Positions 61,670 to 64,000 of a stretch of 64,000 nt of DNA are shown piece after piece. A program made the position numbers and the translations under genes. Source of the DNA: CADDYT01 sp035294125 (lineage in GTDB: Bacteria > Chloroflexota > Ktedonobacteria > Ktedonobacterales > Ktedonobacteraceae). Position 1 is the first letter of the stretch, and each line of letters starts with the position of its first letter. Below the pieces are notes generated by a model. The model saw nothing but the letters and a program-made list of their open reading frames with translations, made no database searches and was not told where the DNA came from. The DNA lies in the NCBI GenBank assembly GCA_035294125.1, contig DATGLM010000006.1:1-64000 (forward strand), written 5' to 3'.

Positions 61670-63610
61670 ATGCAAGCTGTAGCAGTAGAGACCCTGGTGG
61701 GTCAGACATTAGGAAGTTATCATATAGAGCGTTTATTGGGGCAGGGACGCCTGAGCGCTGTCTATCTTGGACGGCAGGCAGCAACACCGGTTGCCGTCAC
61801 CACCTTTCTCATACCCGCGACATTCTCCGCTCAGGCGCGGGAGCGTTTTCTTGCCCGTTTCCGGCGCGAGGCTCAGGCTCTTGTTTCCCTGAATCACCCC
61901 CGTATCCTGCCCATTTACGCATATGGTGTGGAGTACGGCCATCCGTATCTTGTAACGCCCTACGCCGCCGATGGCTCGCTCGCCAACGTTCTCAAGCAGC
62001 GTGGGCGCTGTACCCCTGTCTTCATCCTTCAGGCGCTGGAGCAGATTGCTGCCGCCCTCGATTATGCCCACGCGCACGGCGTTGTCCACGGCACGCTCAA
62101 GCCTGCCAATGTGCTGCTGCACGGCTCCGACGAACGCGACTTGCAGGTCGCCGGTTTCAGCCTGGTACGCATTCTGGAAATGCGCGGCATCGAGCAGAGC
62201 GGCTTTCCCTACGCCCACCTGCTCAATATCGCGGGAACCTTCCTGGGTACGCCCGAATATATCGCGCCCGAATGCGTCCAGGGCCAGCCTGCCGACGCGC
62301 GCTCAGATATCTACGCCCTCGGTATCCTGCTCTTTGAACTGCTGAGTGGCAAACCCCCTTTTACCGGCTCAGACCCGGTTCAGATTGCGCTCCAGCATGG
62401 CCAGCAGCCGTTGCCGTCACTTCGTAGACTCTGTCCCGATGTGGCGCCTGCGCTGGAAGTAGTTGTCAACCGGGCGCTTGCCCGCGACCCCGCACAGCGT
62501 TTCCAGCATGCAGGCGAACTGGCCGCTGCTTTCGCGCAGGCGCTTTCTTCCAGACCCTCTGCCGTGTCAGTTCCCGATGCTCCTACTCTTGTCTCTGCTG
62601 ATCAGTTCTCGAGCAAGATAGCGCCGCCCGACAAGTGGCAAATTCTCCCGCCGTTTGTAACGGGACATCTGCCAGCCGTCACGTCCGCGCCCCTCTCTCC
62701 AGTCTCACCGGCTTCGTCTGAAAAGATGACCGGGGCAATGCCGCGAACCGCTAGCATAGCGCCTGATGATCAGAGAACGATTGCGGCCCCGGTGCTCTCG
62801 ACGCAAGATGTGGATGCCATGTCCGTCGATCCTTTCGAGTGGTGGTCGCGGACCTTTACCGGCCACCTTCCGTCTGCCGGTACCCTTCCCCTGGGCGCTC
62901 CAGGCGTGCCGGGAACATATAGCCCTGTCCGTCCTGCCACGCGCCAGCAAAAGATGAACCGGCGACAGGTTGTGGCAGCTCTTGCGGCTGGCGGTCTGTT
63001 GGTGGCAGGCTTCGGCGGCCTGAGTCTGGCGCATATGCTCGAACACGGCACCGCTCAGACTACCGTCGGTACCACCACCGCGCCCGGCTCAAAGACCACA
63101 CCGACCCAGGGTCAGGTTGCCAGCAAGACGACTTCCACGCCGACATCACAGCCAACTACGAAGCCGACGCAGAAGCCCACGGCAAAGCCAACTACGAAGC
63201 CGACAGCAACATCAACGCCGGGGACGACACCCACCTCTGCCCCTTCTCCAACACCAACGCCGACCAGAAGCGTGCCGACGCCGACGCCGACCCCCACACA
63301 TACCGGCACTGTCATCGGACATACCAGTCAGCCAACCAATACCGCCACCAGTTTTACGAACCCATCAGATAACCAGGGCAGCCTGCTCATTCACTTGCCC
63401 AATGGGAATTTCGCCGCCTATGAAAAGGCCTGCACCCATCAGGGCGTCCCGGTTTACTACGATGGCGGCTCCCACCAGCTCGTCTGCCCCGCCCACGGCG
63501 CGCGCTTTGATCCCGCCAATGGCGGCAATGTCCTGCAAGGCCCCGCCAGCAGGCCCCTGCCTTCTGTCGCCATCCATATCTACAGCGACGGCACGATCAC
63601 CGCCGGATAA
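61670..63610 (+). CDS. Pseudokinase-transmembrane-Rieske iron-sulfur fusion protein
   Basis: The protein has 646 residues from the ATG at 61670. Residues 15-290 have a protein-kinase fold with an intact glycine loop (LGQGRLSAVYLG), APE (199-201) and SDIYALG, but the catalytic residues are missing. VAIK-Lys is Thr 44 in VAVT, HRDLKPEN reads HGTLKPAN (140-147), and DFG reads GFS (162-164). After a Pro-rich linker, residues 429-458 hold NRRQVV followed by a hydrophobic helix, resembling an internal Tat signal-anchor. A Thr-Pro/Lys stalk (470-545) leads to a Rieske domain with CTH (588-590) and CPAHGARFD (606-614), all four ligands present. The iron-sulfur domain should lie outside the cell and the pseudokinase inside. 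Confidence 0.85.
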   Translation: MQAVAVETLVGQTLGSYHIERLLGQGRLSAVYLGRQAATPVAVTTFLIPATFSAQARERFLARFRREAQALVSLNHPRILPIYAYGVEYGHPYLVTPYAADGSLANVLKQRGRCTPVFILQALEQIAAALDYAHAHGVVHGTLKPANVLLHGSDERDLQVAGFSLVRILEMRGIEQSGFPYAHLLNIAGTFLGTPEYIAPECVQGQPADARSDIYALGILLFELLSGKPPFTGSDPVQIALQHGQQPLPSLRRLCPDVAPALEVVVNRALARDPAQRFQHAGELAAAFAQALSSRPSAVSVPDAPTLVSADQFSSKIAPPDKWQILPPFVTGHLPAVTSAPLSPVSPASSEKMTGAMPRTASIAPDDQRTIAAPVLSTQDVDAMSVDPFEWWSRTFTGHLPSAGTLPLGAPGVPGTYSPVRPATRQQKMNRRQVVAALAAGGLLVAGFGGLSLAHMLEHGTAQTTVGTTTAPGSKTTPTQGQVASKTTSTPTSQPTTKPTQKPTAKPTTKPTATSTPGTTPTSAPSPTPTPTRSVPTPTPTPTHTGTVIGHTSQPTNTATSFTNPSDNQGSLLIHLPNGNFAAYEKACTHQGVPVYYDGGSHQLVCPAHGARFDPANGGNVLQGPASRPLPSVAIHIYSDGTITAG

Positions 63611-63680
63611 GCTTCTGCGCTGCGCTCAGAATGGCATGGAAATAAGCCTCTCGTATGTCATTTAGATGTGGCGCAGAAGC
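63611..63680. repeat. Small palindromic element (REP/MITE-like)
   Basis: GCTTCTGCGC (63611-63620) is inverted at 63671-63680 as GCGCAGAAGC, enclosing 50 bases with TGCGCTCAGAATGGCAT. The type resembles the palindromic element at 29898-29990. It follows directly after the Rieske fusion gene. Confidence 0.5.
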
Positions 63681-63774
63681 TCAGGCCGGGAAAAGAATCA
63701 TCCTTGACGGCTGCATCCTGTGAGGCTACAATGAGGGAACTGAGGTAGACTATTTTACAAAAGGGCAGGTTCAA

Positions 63775-64000
63775 ATGAGCGTGGAGATTATTACGTATTT
63801 TGGCTTTGTTGTAGCCGCATGCATTCTTATCTGGGCGGTGTATGAACTGGCAAGGCGTTATGACCGGAAAAGATTCAATACAAAGGATACCAATAGCTGG
63901 GTTTCATTAGATACAACATCCTCACGTGATGTCGAAGAACCTCTTACCGTAAGCGAGGATGAAGACGATGAAGAACATCCCGAGCAATCGTTGCATTCTC
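63775..64000 (+). CDS. Small single-pass membrane protein with acidic tail (3' partial)
   Basis: The frame starts at ATG 63775 and is open to the window end (75 codons seen). One membrane helix (about residues 8-25) is followed by ARRYDRKRF, a Ser/Thr-rich stretch and an acidic run of SEDEDDEEH. AGGGCAGG lies a few bases upstream. The part beyond the window is unknown. It follows the Rieske fusion gene on the same strand after 165 bases. Confidence 0.55.
   Translation, partial: MSVEIITYFGFVVAACILIWAVYELARRYDRKRFNTKDTNSWVSLDTTSSRDVEEPLTVSEDEDDEEHPEQSLHS

Overview
The window looks like a chromosomal segment of a Chloroflexota bacterium, most likely of the class Ktedonobacteria. This placement is inferred from style, not from a marker gene. 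Many surface proteins carry Thr-Pro/Ser-Pro stalks, there are kinase-like proteins with Thr-Pro linkers, no outer-membrane export protein is seen next to a Wzx/Wzz-type capsule locus, and intergenic regions hold palindromic repeats. No rRNA, tRNA, CRISPR array, insertion sequence or integrase was recognised.

Positions 1-2,832 hold the end of a secreted LamG-like protein, an osmoprotectant-binding lipoprotein and a NodB-type polysaccharide deacetylase with rearranged motifs. Positions 2,944-23,299 form a large exopolysaccharide locus. One minus-strand block carries chain-length protein, CpsD-like ATPase, a 46-residue membrane protein, polymerase and three glycosyltransferases. A divergent plus-strand block carries a flavoprotein, an ATP-grasp ligase, a flippase and an acetyltransferase. 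These are followed by two secreted lipoproteins (SGNH esterase-like and glycosidase-like), a FemAB-like aminoacyl transferase, an amino-sugar pair (dehydrogenase and aminotransferase) and the priming sugar-phosphate transferase. ATP-grasp plus FemAB suggests that the glycan carries amino-acid substituents.

Positions 23,346-31,823 hold a stand-alone GspE-N-like protein, an OmpR-type regulator, a MacA/MacB-like pair without its ATPase, and two Thr-Pro-rich membrane proteins whose 5' ends carry palindromic repeats. Positions 31,895-41,163 are a phage-derived structural operon on the minus strand. It has a prohead protease fused to a major capsid protein, connector- and baseplate-like proteins and a glycosidase-like tail protein. 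It lacks a portal, tape measure, integrase, lysis genes and regulators. An intact large terminase subunit lies alone at 55,175-56,677 on the other strand, between host genes.

A primary-type sigma factor (41,430-42,494), a Thr-Pro membrane protein, a response regulator and a secreted beta-propeller protein follow. Positions 48,428-55,010 form a maltodextrin regulon: a GH13 amylase, a MarR regulator and a MalE/MalF/MalG transporter. All three transcription units have near-consensus promoters with 17-bp spacers, followed by the same operator-like sequence, so MarR probably controls all three.

The right end holds a WecA/MraY-like transferase, a HEAT-repeat protein, a DUF1015 protein, and a fusion of a catalytically degenerate kinase, an internal twin-arginine membrane segment, a Thr-Pro stalk and an extracytoplasmic Rieske domain. 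The window ends inside a small membrane-protein gene.
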